Source of the DNA: JAZDRH01 sp047470865
GTDB taxonomy: Bacteria; Pseudomonadota; Gammaproteobacteria; Pseudomonadales; Pseudomonadaceae
Direction of reading: 5' to 3'
Length of the DNA: 64,000 nucleotides
NCBI RefSeq assembly: GCF_047470865.1
Contig: NZ_JAZDRH010000003.1
Location: forward strand, 1 to 64,000
Part shown: piece after piece, positions 32,483 through 41,701 of the stretch
Position numbering within the stretch: the first letter of the stretch is position 1
Layout of the letters: each line of letters starts with the position of its first letter
Program-made: the position numbers and the translations under genes
Notes under the pieces: model-generated
Seen by the model: the letters and a program-made list of their open reading frames with translations, nothing else
Databases searched by the model: none
What the model was told of the DNA's origin: nothing

Positions 32483-33694
32483 ATGCGCTCCTTTAGTAAT
32501 GGACCCGATACACGTGGTTTATTTGGTAAGTTCGGTGGCCAGTATGTGGCTGAAACACTTATGCCATTAATTTTAGATTTAGGTCGTGAATACGAAAAAG
32601 CTAAAAATGATCCGCAGTTTATTGCTGAGCTGGCTTATTTTCAGCGTGATTATGTTGGCCGCCCAAGCCCTCTTTATTATGCGCAGCGCTTAACTGAGTT
32701 TTGCGGTGGGGCAAAAATTTACTTAAAACGTGAGGAGTTAAACCATACAGGCGCGCATAAAATTAATAACTGCATTGGGCAGATATTATTAGCAAAACGC
32801 ATGGGTAAAAAACGTATTATTGCCGAAACAGGTGCAGGTATGCATGGTGTAGCTACAGCTACAGTGGCCGCTCGTTTTGGCTTGCAATGCGTTATTTATA
32901 TGGGTAGTACAGATATTGATCGTCAGCAAGCTAACGTTTTTCGTATGAAATTATTGGGTGCTGAGGTTATTCCAGTTACTGCTGGAACAGGTACTTTAAA
33001 AGATGCGATGAATGAAGCGCTACGTGATTGGGTAACTAATGTAGATAGCACGTTTTATTTGATTGGCACAGTAGCAGGCCCTCATCCTTACCCGGCTATG
33101 GTTCGTGACTTTCAGGCTGTTATTGGTAAGGAAGTGCGTGCTCAATTAGCAGAACAAGAAGGTCGTTTGCCCGATAGTTTAGTTGCCTGTATTGGTGGTG
33201 GTTCAAACGCTATGGGCTTATTCCATCCTTTTTTAGACGATCAAGGTGTAAAAATTATTGGCGTTGAAGCAGCTGGTTTAGGTATAGAAACAGGTAAGCA
33301 TGCAGCTAGTTTAAAAGGTGGAAAACCAGGTGTTTTGCATGGTAATAGAACCTATTTATTGCAAAATGAAGATGGACAAATTATTGACGCACATTCTGTA
33401 TCTGCTGGGTTAGATTATCCTGGTATTGGACCAGAACATTCATGGTTAAATGACATTGGGCGGGTTGAGTATTGCGCAATTAAAGATGATGAAGCCTTAG
33501 CTGCCTTTCATCAATGTTGCCGTTTAGAAGGTATTATTCCAGCACTAGAGTCATCTCATGCGTTGGCTGAAATGTTTAAGCGCGCTCCTCAGTTACCTAA
33601 AGACCATATCATGGTGGTTAACTTATCAGGACGTGGTGATAAGGATATGCAAACAGTAATGCATTATGTTGCACAACAGGAGGCGCAAGCATGA
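32483..33694 (+). CDS. trpB: Tryptophan synthase beta chain
   Basis: 403 aa. It joins indole and serine to give tryptophan. The PLP lysine lies in LNHTGAHKINNCIGQ, the phosphate loop is GGGSNAMG, and SAGLDYPGIGPEHS is the conserved block near the serine pocket. The start MRSFSNGPDTRGLFGKFGGQY has the usual N-terminus. It overlaps trpA by 4 nt (ATGA), typical of the coupled trpBA pair. Confidence 0.97.
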   Translation: MRSFSNGPDTRGLFGKFGGQYVAETLMPLILDLGREYEKAKNDPQFIAELAYFQRDYVGRPSPLYYAQRLTEFCGGAKIYLKREELNHTGAHKINNCIGQILLAKRMGKKRIIAETGAGMHGVATATVAARFGLQCVIYMGSTDIDRQQANVFRMKLLGAEVIPVTAGTGTLKDAMNEALRDWVTNVDSTFYLIGTVAGPHPYPAMVRDFQAVIGKEVRAQLAEQEGRLPDSLVACIGGGSNAMGLFHPFLDDQGVKIIGVEAAGLGIETGKHAASLKGGKPGVLHGNRTYLLQNEDGQIIDAHSVSAGLDYPGIGPEHSWLNDIGRVEYCAIKDDEALAAFHQCCRLEGIIPALESSHALAEMFKRAPQLPKDHIMVVNLSGRGDKDMQTVMHYVAQQEAQA

Positions 33695-34497
33695 GTCGTT
33701 TACAAAGCTGTTTTTCAGCACTTAAAGAAACCAATCGTGCAGCCTTGGTGACCTTTGTTACAGCGGGTGATCCTGATTATTCGAGTTCATTAGCTATTTT
33801 AAAAGGCTTAGCCAAGTCAGGAGCAGACGTTATTGAGCTAGGTATGCCTTTTACTGACCCTATGGCAGATGGTGCTGCGATTCAGTTGGCTAATATTAGG
33901 GCATTAAATAATGGTCAAACCCTGGCTAAGACTTTGCAAATGGTGGCTGAATTTCGTCAAGAAAATCAGCATACCCCAGTTGTTTTAATGGGCTACTTTA
34001 ATCCCATCGAGTGTTATGGCACCGCTCGTTTTATTCAAGATGCTTTACAGGCTGGTGTAGATGGCATGATTGTGGTGGATCTACCGCCTGAGCATAATGA
34101 TGACTTCTGCGATCCAGCTCAACAAGCAGGCTTAGATTTTATTCGTTTAACGACGCCGACAACAGATGACAAGCGCTTACCTGTAGTACTTAATAACAGT
34201 TCAGGTTTTGTCTATTACGTATCTGTAGCTGGTGTAACAGGCGCTGGCTCGGCGACTATGGCGCAAGTTGAAGAAGCGGTTACGCGCTTACGTCGGCATA
34301 CAGAGTTACCAGTATGCATAGGTTTTGGTATTCGAACGCCTGAGCATGCAGCAGAAGTTGCAAAACGAGCTGATGGTGTGGTGGTAGGTTCAGCGCTTGT
34401 TAATAAGATTGGGCAAGCCGAGTCCAGTAAGCAGGCTGTAACAGAGGTGTTGCAGTTGTGCCAAGAGCTGGCAGATGCGGTACATCAAGCGCGTTAA
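33691..34497 (+). CDS. trpA: Tryptophan synthase alpha chain
   Basis: 268-aa TIM barrel that cleaves indoleglycerol phosphate and channels indole to TrpB. The catalytic Glu lies in VIELGMPFTDPMADG and the catalytic Asp region in VDGMIVVDLPPE. The phosphate-binding loop GFGIRTPEHA is intact. Its stop codon lies in the loop of a 12-bp perfect hairpin (34481-34509). Confidence 0.97.
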   Translation: MSRLQSCFSALKETNRAALVTFVTAGDPDYSSSLAILKGLAKSGADVIELGMPFTDPMADGAAIQLANIRALNNGQTLAKTLQMVAEFRQENQHTPVVLMGYFNPIECYGTARFIQDALQAGVDGMIVVDLPPEHNDDFCDPAQQAGLDFIRLTTPTTDDKRLPVVLNNSSGFVYYVSVAGVTGAGSATMAQVEEAVTRLRRHTELPVCIGFGIRTPEHAAEVAKRADGVVVGSALVNKIGQAESSKQAVTEVLQLCQELADAVHQAR

Positions 34498-34509
34498 GCG
34501 CTTGATGTA
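34481..34509. terminator. 12-bp hairpin whose loop contains the trpA stop codon
   Basis: TACATCAAGCGC (34481-34492) and GCGCTTGATGTA (34498-34509) are perfect complements, with loop GTTAA holding the TAA. No T run follows on either strand, so it is a weak intrinsic terminator at best. It may block 3' exonucleases for the convergent trpBA and dsb transcripts. Confidence 0.6.
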
Positions 34510-34524
34510 GAGCTTAGAGAGAAA

Positions 34525-35286
34525 TTACTTTTTAGGTAACTCACCAAACATTTGCACGAGCATTTCTGGATTAGGCATACCAGGTTGCATTTGCAACATG
34601 CCCGTTGAATCCTTGTAGAAAATGGCTGGGGTGCCATTGGCGCCCATTTTTTGCATCATGTTCATATTCGTTTGCAGTAGCTGTTTCATTTCATCCGTTA
34701 ACGCTGTTTCTTTAGCTGGCTGTTTACCACTTTCGTTGCCAGTTAAAGCTTGTGTTTTATCTTTTGCAGTTAAAATATAGCCTGCTTTTTTCTGGCTGCT
34801 TTCGCTTAAAATACCAACGACAACATGGCGAAGCTGTACTTTTCCAGCAGTAACCCATGGTTGAGCGCTATTCCAGAAGCGTTTGCAATAGGGGCAGTTA
34901 GGATCTGTAAAGACATAAACAATTTTGTCTGCTTTGTCAGAGCCTTCTTTAATCCAGTTTGTGGTTTCTAATTCTTTCCAGAAGGCTTCGCCTTGCGGGC
35001 GAGATACTTTTTCTTGAAGAATAGGGCCTGTCAAATCTTCTGCTTTGTCATTCAGTAAGCTACCAATTAATGCGTGCTTGCCATCAGAAGTAACATAGAG
35101 CGCTAAAGGACGGCCTTGATAAATACCAGTGTAGCCTTTTAGGCCACTTGGCGCATCAAAGGTATCTAGAATTTCAACACCGCGTTCTTGCATAGCTTTA
35201 ATCGGCGCTGGGTGATCTTTTGTGTTAGCAAAACTTGGAAGTGCTAGCGCCATGGCTAGAGCAGAGACAAGTAATTGGTGTTTCAT
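34525..35286 (-). CDS. dsbG: Periplasmic thiol:disulfide isomerase/chaperone DsbG
   Basis: 253 aa with signal peptide (MKHQLLVSALAMALALPSFA). The redox site is Cys131-Pro-Tyr-Cys134 in DPNCPYCKRFW, and the cis-Pro loop is NGTPAIFY. The N-terminal part matches the dimerisation domain of DsbC/DsbG. It overlaps the next gene by 4 nt. The order dsbG-dsbE-dsbD with a divergent two-component system equals the P. aeruginosa PA2476-PA2480 locus. Reduced by DsbD. Confidence 0.92.
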   Translation of the reverse strand: MKHQLLVSALAMALALPSFANTKDHPAPIKAMQERGVEILDTFDAPSGLKGYTGIYQGRPLALYVTSDGKHALIGSLLNDKAEDLTGPILQEKVSRPQGEAFWKELETTNWIKEGSDKADKIVYVFTDPNCPYCKRFWNSAQPWVTAGKVQLRHVVVGILSESSQKKAGYILTAKDKTQALTGNESGKQPAKETALTDEMKQLLQTNMNMMQKMGANGTPAIFYKDSTGMLQMQPGMPNPEMLVQMFGELPKK

Positions 35287-36110
35287 TGAATGTCCTCATG
35301 TTTTAAAGATGGTTGTATAAAGGATAATGCGTGAGCCAAACTACCAGCCGATAATTCTCCTAAATGGCTGTGCTTAAGCTGTCCATCCTTTGAATAAAAT
35401 AGTGTTGTAGGTAATGATCTAGAGCCAACATGTTGCCCAGCGCGAGCATTACCATCGAAAAAAATATTTTCTAATGTTAAGCCTTGTTGTTGCAAAAATA
35501 ACTGTACTTCCTGTTGCCCTTCACCTTGATTTAAATAAACAAAGGTAATGTCTCGGTGCATTTTTTGTGCTTTCTCTAACACTGGCATTTCTCGTCGACA
35601 AGGGGGACACCAAGTAGCCCACAAATTAACAACTAAAGGTTTACCTTTTAGGTCTTGCAAGTTTAGCGGTTTACCTTGCAAATCCCTAAGGGCGATATCG
35701 GGTAACTGCTGGCTGTTTTCAAAGGCATTTACAAGAGCCATACCACCCGCCCAGATAGCTATCCCCACTGTAAGGGCAATAGACAGTGGGCGGCGGATAT
35801 TAGTTTTGTGCCAAAGATAATAAGCTGTGACCAACAATCCAGTTATGATACCGAAAGGCAGAGAAAAGCCGCCATCACGGATATCAATGACTTTCCAAAT
35901 ATCTACGTTGTAATGTTCAAAGTACTCTACAACAAAAGCCACACGTGCGCCTAAAGCACCTAAGATGAGAATGTTAAATAGCGCAGGTTCTGGATTCTTT
36001 TTTTCTTTGTAGCCTAACCAGCAGCCCACTAACCAAGCGCAAAAGAAACCTAAATACAGCAGCGCCAAGTTAACAGGTAATGCAATGGGACCCAGATTAA
36101 TAGTTAGCAC
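35283..36110 (-). CDS. DsbE/TlpA-like thioredoxin with an N-terminal Lgt-like membrane domain
   Basis: 275 aa in two parts. Residues 1-130 are membrane-spanning (four segments) with GARVAFVVEYFEHY and DIRDGGFSLPFGIITGL, resembling part of the prolipoprotein diacylglyceryl transferase fold. Residues 135-275 are a TlpA-type thioredoxin with Trp167-Cys-Pro-Pro-Cys171. A membrane-tethered periplasmic reductant that would pass electrons from DsbD. Corresponds to PA2477 by order. The next gene, dsbD, ends 9 nt upstream. Confidence 0.85.
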   Translation of the reverse strand: MLTINLGPIALPVNLALLYLGFFCAWLVGCWLGYKEKKNPEPALFNILILGALGARVAFVVEYFEHYNVDIWKVIDIRDGGFSLPFGIITGLLVTAYYLWHKTNIRRPLSIALTVGIAIWAGGMALVNAFENSQQLPDIALRDLQGKPLNLQDLKGKPLVVNLWATWCPPCRREMPVLEKAQKMHRDITFVYLNQGEGQQEVQLFLQQQGLTLENIFFDGNARAGQHVGSRSLPTTLFYSKDGQLKHSHLGELSAGSLAHALSFIQPSLKHEDIQ

Positions 36111-36119
36111 TGCCTAGCC

Positions 36120-37832
36120 CTATTGTTGAATTTGTTTTAGGTGGGTTAAAAACTGTTGCGCATTGACTTCGCCAGTAATCCGCCCTGCTCGCTTCTCATT
36201 ACCGTCTGGGGCGAAAAACAAGATAGATGGAGGTGCGAATACGCCCACTTCTTTCATATAGGCATTTTGCTCATCTGTGCCATCGGTTACATCAAAGGTT
36301 ATGATAACAACATCTTGTAGTGCGTTGATTACTTGTGGATTGCCAAATACATCGCGCTCCATAATTTTGCATGATACGCACCAGTCAGCGTAGAAGTCGA
36401 TTAATGCCCATTGCTTGTTATTACGTGCTTGTTCTAGCTGGCGTTTAAGCTCACTTACAGACGTAATTTTATGATCTTTATTCAAGGTGCTGGTGGTGCT
36501 TGATGGAGAGCTGCTAGCCGTCTGCCATTGTGCTAAAGGTTTGAGAGGATCGACACCACCTGCCGCAAAGCCGAGTAACATAATGGCACTCCACATACCC
36601 AATAATACGCCTAGGTATTGAAAGAGAGTTTTTTTACGGCCTGAGAGGTTATTTTTAGCAAAAAATACAGCAACACCTAACAACCAGACAGCCCATAAGC
36701 CCAGTACGATATTCTCATCAAGAATGGCACGCAGAACAAAAATAGCTGCAGCAAGCAGTGCAAAACCAAATACATGGTTAACAGTTTCCATCCAGTCGCC
36801 AGGTTTAGGCAGCCAGCGAGTACCAAAGCTAATGGCCAATAATAACGGCGTGCCTATGCCAATGCCCAGCGCAAAGAGCGCTAGAGCGCCTGTTGTGGCA
36901 TTACCTGTTTGTGCAATATAGAGTAGAACGCCGGCTAATGGCGCTGTCATACAAGGGCCAACTAAAACGGCAGATAATGCCCCCATCACCATAGCGCCAA
37001 TATATTTGCCGCCCGTTTGTTTGCTGTCTAAGGCGGATAATCGGTCACGAATAAAGGCCGGTAACTCCAAGCGAAAAATGCCAAATTGAGCAATAGCTAG
37101 AATAATAAAGAGCGTAGCGAAAGGAACCAGAAGCCAAGTTTGTTGCAACATGGCTTGTAAGCTTTTACCGAGTGATGCTGCTAGAACACCTAAGCCAGCA
37201 TAGATAATAGCCATAGGTAAAACAAAAGCTAAGCCATAACGCGCCCCGCTCCAGCCTCCAAGCTTATTGCCACCAATAACGCTGGTGAGGATAGGAATCA
37301 TTGGCAAGGTGCAAGGGGTAAAGGCCAGTAATAAGCCCATGCCAAACAAGAATAGGACATTTACAAATAAGCTGGAGTTAGCTAAACGCTCAGCGATAGA
37401 TTGATCTTCTGCTAAATTATTCGCGGATGATGTAGTGCTATCGACATCAAACGCTTGTGGCGGGTAACACAGTCCTTTTTCTGAGCAGCCTTGCCAAACA
37501 ATAGTGTAGTTTTCAGGCAGTTGTTCAGGTAAGTTTAGATTGAGGTTATAGCGATAAATAGTGCTATCACCAAAAAATTCATCGCTATAAGGGATCCCTT
37601 CAGGCATATTTAAGGGAATAAGGTTACCTTGCTCATCGCGAATACCCGTGCGATGGCTATATAAATAGTAACCAGGCGCAATATCCCACTTTATTTGCTG
37701 TGCGTTTTTAGGGTCAAATTCAAACTTAAATGCTTCTTCCACAGGCAAGAAATCATGTTGTTCAAGCATTGGCAAAGAAGCTTGCGCGCTATAAACCCAC
37801 AGTAGTAAGAATGCAAGAAAAAACCGAGGCAT
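36120..37832 (-). CDS. dsbD: Thiol:disulfide interchange protein DsbD
   Basis: 570 aa from the ATG at 37832 (MPRFFLAFLLLW; signal peptide). An N-terminal periplasmic alpha domain has the redox pair in CSEKGLCYPP, a central membrane domain of eight helices begins LFLFGMGLLLAFTPCTLPMIP with one conserved Cys and has VLVGPCMTAP with the second, and the C-terminal gamma thioredoxin domain has YADWCVSCKIME. It carries electrons from cytoplasmic thioredoxin to periplasmic partners, including the two genes downstream. Confidence 0.94.
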   Translation of the reverse strand: MPRFFLAFLLLWVYSAQASLPMLEQHDFLPVEEAFKFEFDPKNAQQIKWDIAPGYYLYSHRTGIRDEQGNLIPLNMPEGIPYSDEFFGDSTIYRYNLNLNLPEQLPENYTIVWQGCSEKGLCYPPQAFDVDSTTSSANNLAEDQSIAERLANSSLFVNVLFLFGMGLLLAFTPCTLPMIPILTSVIGGNKLGGWSGARYGLAFVLPMAIIYAGLGVLAASLGKSLQAMLQQTWLLVPFATLFIILAIAQFGIFRLELPAFIRDRLSALDSKQTGGKYIGAMVMGALSAVLVGPCMTAPLAGVLLYIAQTGNATTGALALFALGIGIGTPLLLAISFGTRWLPKPGDWMETVNHVFGFALLAAAIFVLRAILDENIVLGLWAVWLLGVAVFFAKNNLSGRKKTLFQYLGVLLGMWSAIMLLGFAAGGVDPLKPLAQWQTASSSPSSTTSTLNKDHKITSVSELKRQLEQARNNKQWALIDFYADWCVSCKIMERDVFGNPQVINALQDVVIITFDVTDGTDEQNAYMKEVGVFAPPSILFFAPDGNEKRAGRITGEVNAQQFLTHLKQIQQ

Positions 37833-37985
37833 TGTGCACCTATAAAAATTCAACGTTTTTGCATGATCACCATGGGAAGTTAACGGTTTATTAAGATAAC
37901 CTGTTAGTGATCAAAGTAGTCATTTAATCAGCAGTTAACAGTCTACAATCATAATCGACAGAATTACGCAAATGAGGCTTTGTCT
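37833..37985. promoter_or_regulatory. Divergent promoter region between dsbD and the response-regulator gene
   Basis: 153 bp. In P. aeruginosa the equivalent region carries the DsbRS-controlled promoters. GTTAACGG, TTAAGATAACC and CAGTTAACAG contain related GTTAAC-like sequences, but I cannot define the operator. Confidence 0.35.
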
Positions 37986-38648
37986 ATGCATGTGCTACTG
38001 ATAGAGGATGATTCATTAATTGCTGACGGCATTATGACAGGACTGTCAGTTCAAGGCTTTACTGTAGATCACGTAAAAACCGCAGCGGCAGGTGCGCAAG
38101 CACTTTCTGTAGCTAGCTTTGATGCCATGATCTTAGATTTAGGGCTGCCTGATGAAGATGGCTTAAGCCTGTTAAATCGTTTACGCCAGCAAGGTGAAAG
38201 CTTACCTGTACTGATTTTAAGCGCGCGCGATTCAGTAAATCAGCGTGTTTCTGGTTTACAAGCAGGAGCGGATGATTACCTGTTAAAACCTTTTGATTTA
38301 CGCGAGTTGGCTGCTCGTTTGCATACTTTACAACGACGCATGAGCGGTCGCGCTGTAAATATAATGGAGTATGGTGCTTTAACCTATGATCCTGCCAGTT
38401 GTGAAGTAAAATTGCAGGGCGAAACAGTCAAGCTTTCACGGCGTGAGCAAGCGTTATTGGTGTCGCTCATGCAAAATCCAGGGCATATTTTAAGCGCTGA
38501 GCAGTTACAGGACTCGTTATACGGTTTCAGTGATGGTGTGGAAAGTAACGCTGTAAACGTACATATTCACAATCTGCGCAGAAAATTAGGAAACAGCATT
38601 ATTGAAACTGTACGTGGCTTAGGATTTAGATTGGGTAATAAACCATGA
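37986..38648 (+). CDS. OmpR-family response regulator (DsbR-like)
   Basis: 220 aa. Receiver domain: acidic pocket LLIEDDS, phospho-Asp in MILDLGLPDEDG, Thr/Ser LILSARD, and Lys in YLLKPFDLREL. A C-terminal winged helix follows (SRREQALLVSLMQNPG, VESNAVNVHIHNLRRKLG). Start ATG 37986 has GAGG 8 nt upstream. In P. aeruginosa the orthologous pair, next to dsbDEG, responds to copper and drives dsb genes. Overlaps the kinase gene by 4 nt. Confidence 0.9.
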   Translation: MHVLLIEDDSLIADGIMTGLSVQGFTVDHVKTAAAGAQALSVASFDAMILDLGLPDEDGLSLLNRLRQQGESLPVLILSARDSVNQRVSGLQAGADDYLLKPFDLRELAARLHTLQRRMSGRAVNIMEYGALTYDPASCEVKLQGETVKLSRREQALLVSLMQNPGHILSAEQLQDSLYGFSDGVESNAVNVHIHNLRRKLGNSIIETVRGLGFRLGNKP

Positions 38649-39973
38649 GTTTACGCCGCCGTTTGTTGCTGATTCTTGGTGGAACTTTCATTGCCTTATG
38701 GAGTTTGTCGGCGCTTTGGTTGCAGGGTGATTTACGTCGTGAAATATCCTCAGCCTTAGATGATCGATTAGAATCCTCAGCACAAATGGTGGCTGGTTTA
38801 GTATCTCAGTTACCGCCTACATTATTTAATAATCAAAGCTTTCCTTTTCCCTCTGAAAATCTTGGTGTACCCATTGGCTTAGCGTGTCAGGTGCGCTCTG
38901 TGCGTGGTGAAGTGATAGTACAAACTTCGCGCTCACCCAATGATGCACTCAATACTAATCAGTTATTAGGCTTTCATGAAGTTAGCTTGCCTGATGGCCG
39001 CTGGCGTACCTTTTCAGTACAACAAGGCTCGTTAATTATCACCACAGCAGATGAGATGACGGAACGGGAAACCTTAGAAAATGCGATTGTATTTGCTGGG
39101 GCATTTCCCGTTCTGTTAGCCCTTATTGGCAGTTTGGTGCTTATTTGGTTGGGAATTGGGCAAGGTTTGTATCCATTACGTCGCTTAGGGCAAATGCTGA
39201 CAAACCGAAAAGCCGATGATATGTCAGAAATTAAAGTACGTTCTGTGCCAGCCGAGCTACGCCCTTTTGTTGTTTCCTTAAACCATTTGTTGACACGTAT
39301 TGGAGTGGTGCTTGATCGTGAGCGGCGTTTTACTGATGATGCAGCACATGAGTTACGCACGCCATTAACTGCCATAAAAACACACCTGCAAATTGCTCAA
39401 ATGACCCAAGGCGAAACTGCGAATACGGCATTGGAAAAAGCGGAGCAAGGTGTTGAACGGATGCAGCGCATGATCGAGCAATTATTGCTGCTAGCGCGGG
39501 TAGAAAATCGTCAAGATTATTTAGCCGAAGTAGAAAACAGTACGCCAGAGCAAATTGTTCGGCAAGCTATGGCGGCTTTAGTCGGTACTCAAGGATATGC
39601 TCGAATTAGTATTGATAATCAAATAGAGCGGCCCGTTAACATTCAAATACCAGAAACATTAGCTGTCATTGCTTTACGAAACTTACTAGAAAATGCGCTA
39701 CGCTATAGCCAAGAAAATACCAAGGTACTGCTTTCACTTGAACAACAGGAAAACTCTGTGGTGTTCTCTGTGGCTGATATAGGTAAAGGTATTGATGATT
39801 CTACTATTGAACAAATGCAACAGCGTTTTTGGCGCAACAGCCAAGAACAACAAGGCTGTGGTTTAGGATTAGCTATTGTGCGTGCTATTTGCGAACATCA
39901 TGATGCGCAATTAGCTTTAGAAAGAAATAAACAACAAGGCTTAACAGCGCATTTAATTATTAAAATAAGTTAA
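38645..39973 (+). CDS. Sensor histidine kinase (DsbS-like)
   Basis: 442 aa. Two transmembrane helices (about 5-27 and 148-175) flank a periplasmic sensor of about 120 residues with a single Cys (GLACQVRS). HAMP-like linker follows, then the phospho-His in FTDDAAHELRTPLTAIKTHL, the N box (RNLLENALRYSQ), and G boxes (DIGKGI, GCGLGLAIVRAICEHH). The transcript runs to about 39.98 kb with no clear terminator. Copper or thiol sensing is inferred from its neighbours. Confidence 0.9.
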   Translation: MSLRRRLLLILGGTFIALWSLSALWLQGDLRREISSALDDRLESSAQMVAGLVSQLPPTLFNNQSFPFPSENLGVPIGLACQVRSVRGEVIVQTSRSPNDALNTNQLLGFHEVSLPDGRWRTFSVQQGSLIITTADEMTERETLENAIVFAGAFPVLLALIGSLVLIWLGIGQGLYPLRRLGQMLTNRKADDMSEIKVRSVPAELRPFVVSLNHLLTRIGVVLDRERRFTDDAAHELRTPLTAIKTHLQIAQMTQGETANTALEKAEQGVERMQRMIEQLLLLARVENRQDYLAEVENSTPEQIVRQAMAALVGTQGYARISIDNQIERPVNIQIPETLAVIALRNLLENALRYSQENTKVLLSLEQQENSVVFSVADIGKGIDDSTIEQMQQRFWRNSQEQQGCGLGLAIVRAICEHHDAQLALERNKQQGLTAHLIIKIS

Positions 39974-40105
39974 GCCGAGTATTAGCTCGAGGGCCGTGGA
40001 AATCTTGCTTTAGGTTAAATAGAGTCCAAATTTAGTAAAAATAATTTGAGTTTTTACAAAGTTAAGGCACAGTGAGCATGCTTATTTACTTAAGGATGTA
40101 AACAC

Positions 40106-40696
40106 ATGCACGCGATGGATTATGTAGTACAGCTTATATTGAGCGTCATTTTGATTGTAGGGGTTTATCAATTTTACTTTTTTACCCAACGCCACCCGAT
40201 AAAAGAAGTAAAAAAATACCATTCAAAGTTGGATGAAAAAATCCCTTTCTGGTCCTCATGGGCTTGGATTTATAGTTTTCTTTATTATCCTGCGATTTTG
40301 TATCTCAACTGGGTTGTAACTGATGCTCGCCAATTTTTGATGATTGCCTTTACCTTTATTTGTTTATTGGTAATGCAGATGACCTGTTTCTTTTTGTATC
40401 CAGTTGCTGCGCCTGATCATTGGCGTACTCAGGTTACGGGAAAAAATCTCTCAGAACGGTTTTTACTTTTTGTTCAAAAATTTGATGCGCCATCAAATTG
40501 TTTTCCATCGATGCACGTTTCTGTAGCTACGTTGACAGCACTTTTTGCCTTCCCTACTCTCGGTTATGGCGTTATTTTATTCCCTGTTTTGATTGCCTTA
40601 TCTTGTATCTTTACTAAGCAGCATTATTTGATTGACCTTCCATTTGGTGCATTGCTTGGCTGGTTAGCCTTCCAGATTTACGGATTCATTATTTAA
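40106..40696 (+). CDS. PAP2-family membrane phosphatase
   Basis: 196 aa with about five helices. The C-terminal catalytic blocks PSNCFPSMHVS and KQHYLIDLPFGALLG fit the PAP2/inositol-phosphotransferase family (SxxxH and HYxxD motifs). It probably dephosphorylates a lipid phosphate at the inner membrane; the substrate is unknown. A ribosome site AAGGAT precedes the ATG. A parS-like site lies 28 bp beyond the stop. Confidence 0.82.
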   Translation: MHAMDYVVQLILSVILIVGVYQFYFFTQRHPIKEVKKYHSKLDEKIPFWSSWAWIYSFLYYPAILYLNWVVTDARQFLMIAFTFICLLVMQMTCFFLYPVAAPDHWRTQVTGKNLSERFLLFVQKFDAPSNCFPSMHVSVATLTALFAFPTLGYGVILFPVLIALSCIFTKQHYLIDLPFGALLGWLAFQIYGFII

Positions 40697-40724
40697 AGTA
40701 TTGTTTCGCGTGTTGCCTTCATAA

Positions 40725-40740
40725 GGTTTCACGTGAAACA
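40725..40740. other. parS-like centromere site 1 (15/16 match)
   Basis: GGTTTCACGTGAAACA differs at one end base from the parS palindrome TGTTTCACGTGAAACA bound by ParB. It is in the gap between the PAP2 gene and the DUF1445 gene. Confidence 0.8.
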
Positions 40741-40848
40741 TTTCCTGCTAAGTTGCTAGCGTTTTATTGGTAAATTACAACCTTGGTTGACTATATAACC
40801 TAGTCTTTAACTAGATACGCTTAGGCTTTACCTTTGCCTGAGATAGTT

Positions 40849-41652
40849 ATGAACCCGCACAATTTGATGCCGCAGCTACAAAGTGCAACCCCAGCTCAAG
40901 TTAGAGCCGCTTGTAGAGAGGGCTATCTTGGCCCTACATCAGGCATGGCGCAAGGCTGGATTCAAGCCAATTTAATCATTGTACCTAAAGAAGACGCGTG
41001 GAAAGTTCTGCTTTTTGCAACGCGTAATCCTATTGCCTGTCCGCTTCTTGATGTATTTGATACGGGAGCAACTAGCAGTGCATTGTTTCAAGGTGATATC
41101 CGCACTGACCTGCCAGCCTATCGTATTTATCAAGATGGAAAGTTAACTCAAGATTTAGTAGCAGATGTTAGCCGTTATTGGCGAGAAGATTTAGTAAGTT
41201 TTCTCTTCGGCTGTTCATTTAGTTTTGAAACTGCTTTGCAGCAACAGGGTATTGCTATTCGCCATATTGATGCTCAGCGTAATGTGCCTATGTATATCTC
41301 CAATATTGATTGCGCAGAAGCTGAGGGTATGCGAGGTAAAATGGTGGTATCAATGCGCTCCATTCCTGCGCATCAAGTAGCTGATGCTGTCAGAATTACA
41401 GCGCGCTATAGCAAAACGCATGGCAGTCCTGTACATATAGGTAATCCTGAATTTCTTGGCATAAACCATATTGAGCAGCCGGACTTTGGTGACGCGCCAG
41501 TTATCCAAGAGGGTGATCTACCTGTTTTTTGGGCGTGTGGCGTAACACCACAAGTGGCGGTATTAACGAGTAAACTGCCATTTTGTATCAGCCATTGCCC
41601 AGGAATGATGGCTATTATGGATCTTGAAGATAAAGATATTATTGATTTATAA
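40849..41652 (+). CDS. DUF1445 putative hydro-lyase / D-glutamate-cyclase-like protein
   Basis: 267 aa from the ATG at 40849. Family blocks include CREGYLGPTSGMAQGWIQANL, PLLDVFDTG, VSFLFGCSFSFE, GKMVVSMRSIPA, and CGVTPQVAV with FCISHCPGMM at the end. The family is related to mammalian D-glutamate cyclase and is usually called a putative hydro-lyase. It converges on a TRAP transporter operon, suggesting that the two handle the same organic acid. The substrate is not known. Confidence 0.85.
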   Translation: MNPHNLMPQLQSATPAQVRAACREGYLGPTSGMAQGWIQANLIIVPKEDAWKVLLFATRNPIACPLLDVFDTGATSSALFQGDIRTDLPAYRIYQDGKLTQDLVADVSRYWREDLVSFLFGCSFSFETALQQQGIAIRHIDAQRNVPMYISNIDCAEAEGMRGKMVVSMRSIPAHQVADAVRITARYSKTHGSPVHIGNPEFLGINHIEQPDFGDAPVIQEGDLPVFWACGVTPQVAVLTSKLPFCISHCPGMMAIMDLEDKDIIDL

Positions 41653-41656
41653 GCAG

Positions 41657-41672
41657 TGTTTCACGTGAAACA
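41657..41672. other. parS centromere site 2 (perfect)
   Basis: TGTTTCACGTGAAACA, a perfect 16-bp palindrome, 4 bp after the DUF1445 stop and abutting the terminator stem. Confidence 0.9.
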
Positions 41673-41697
41673 AAAGGCGCTTTTTACAGCGCCTTTT
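41672..41697. terminator. Bidirectional terminator between the DUF1445 and TRAP genes
   Basis: AAAAGGCGCT (41672-41681) pairs with AGCGCCTTTT (41688-41697). A and T runs flank it, so it can stop both convergent transcripts. Confidence 0.85.
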
Positions 41698-41701
41698 GAA
41701 T

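Noticed and set aside
40701..40716. TGTTTCGCGTGTTGCC as another parS
   Set aside because: Only half of the palindrome matches; the good site is at 40725.
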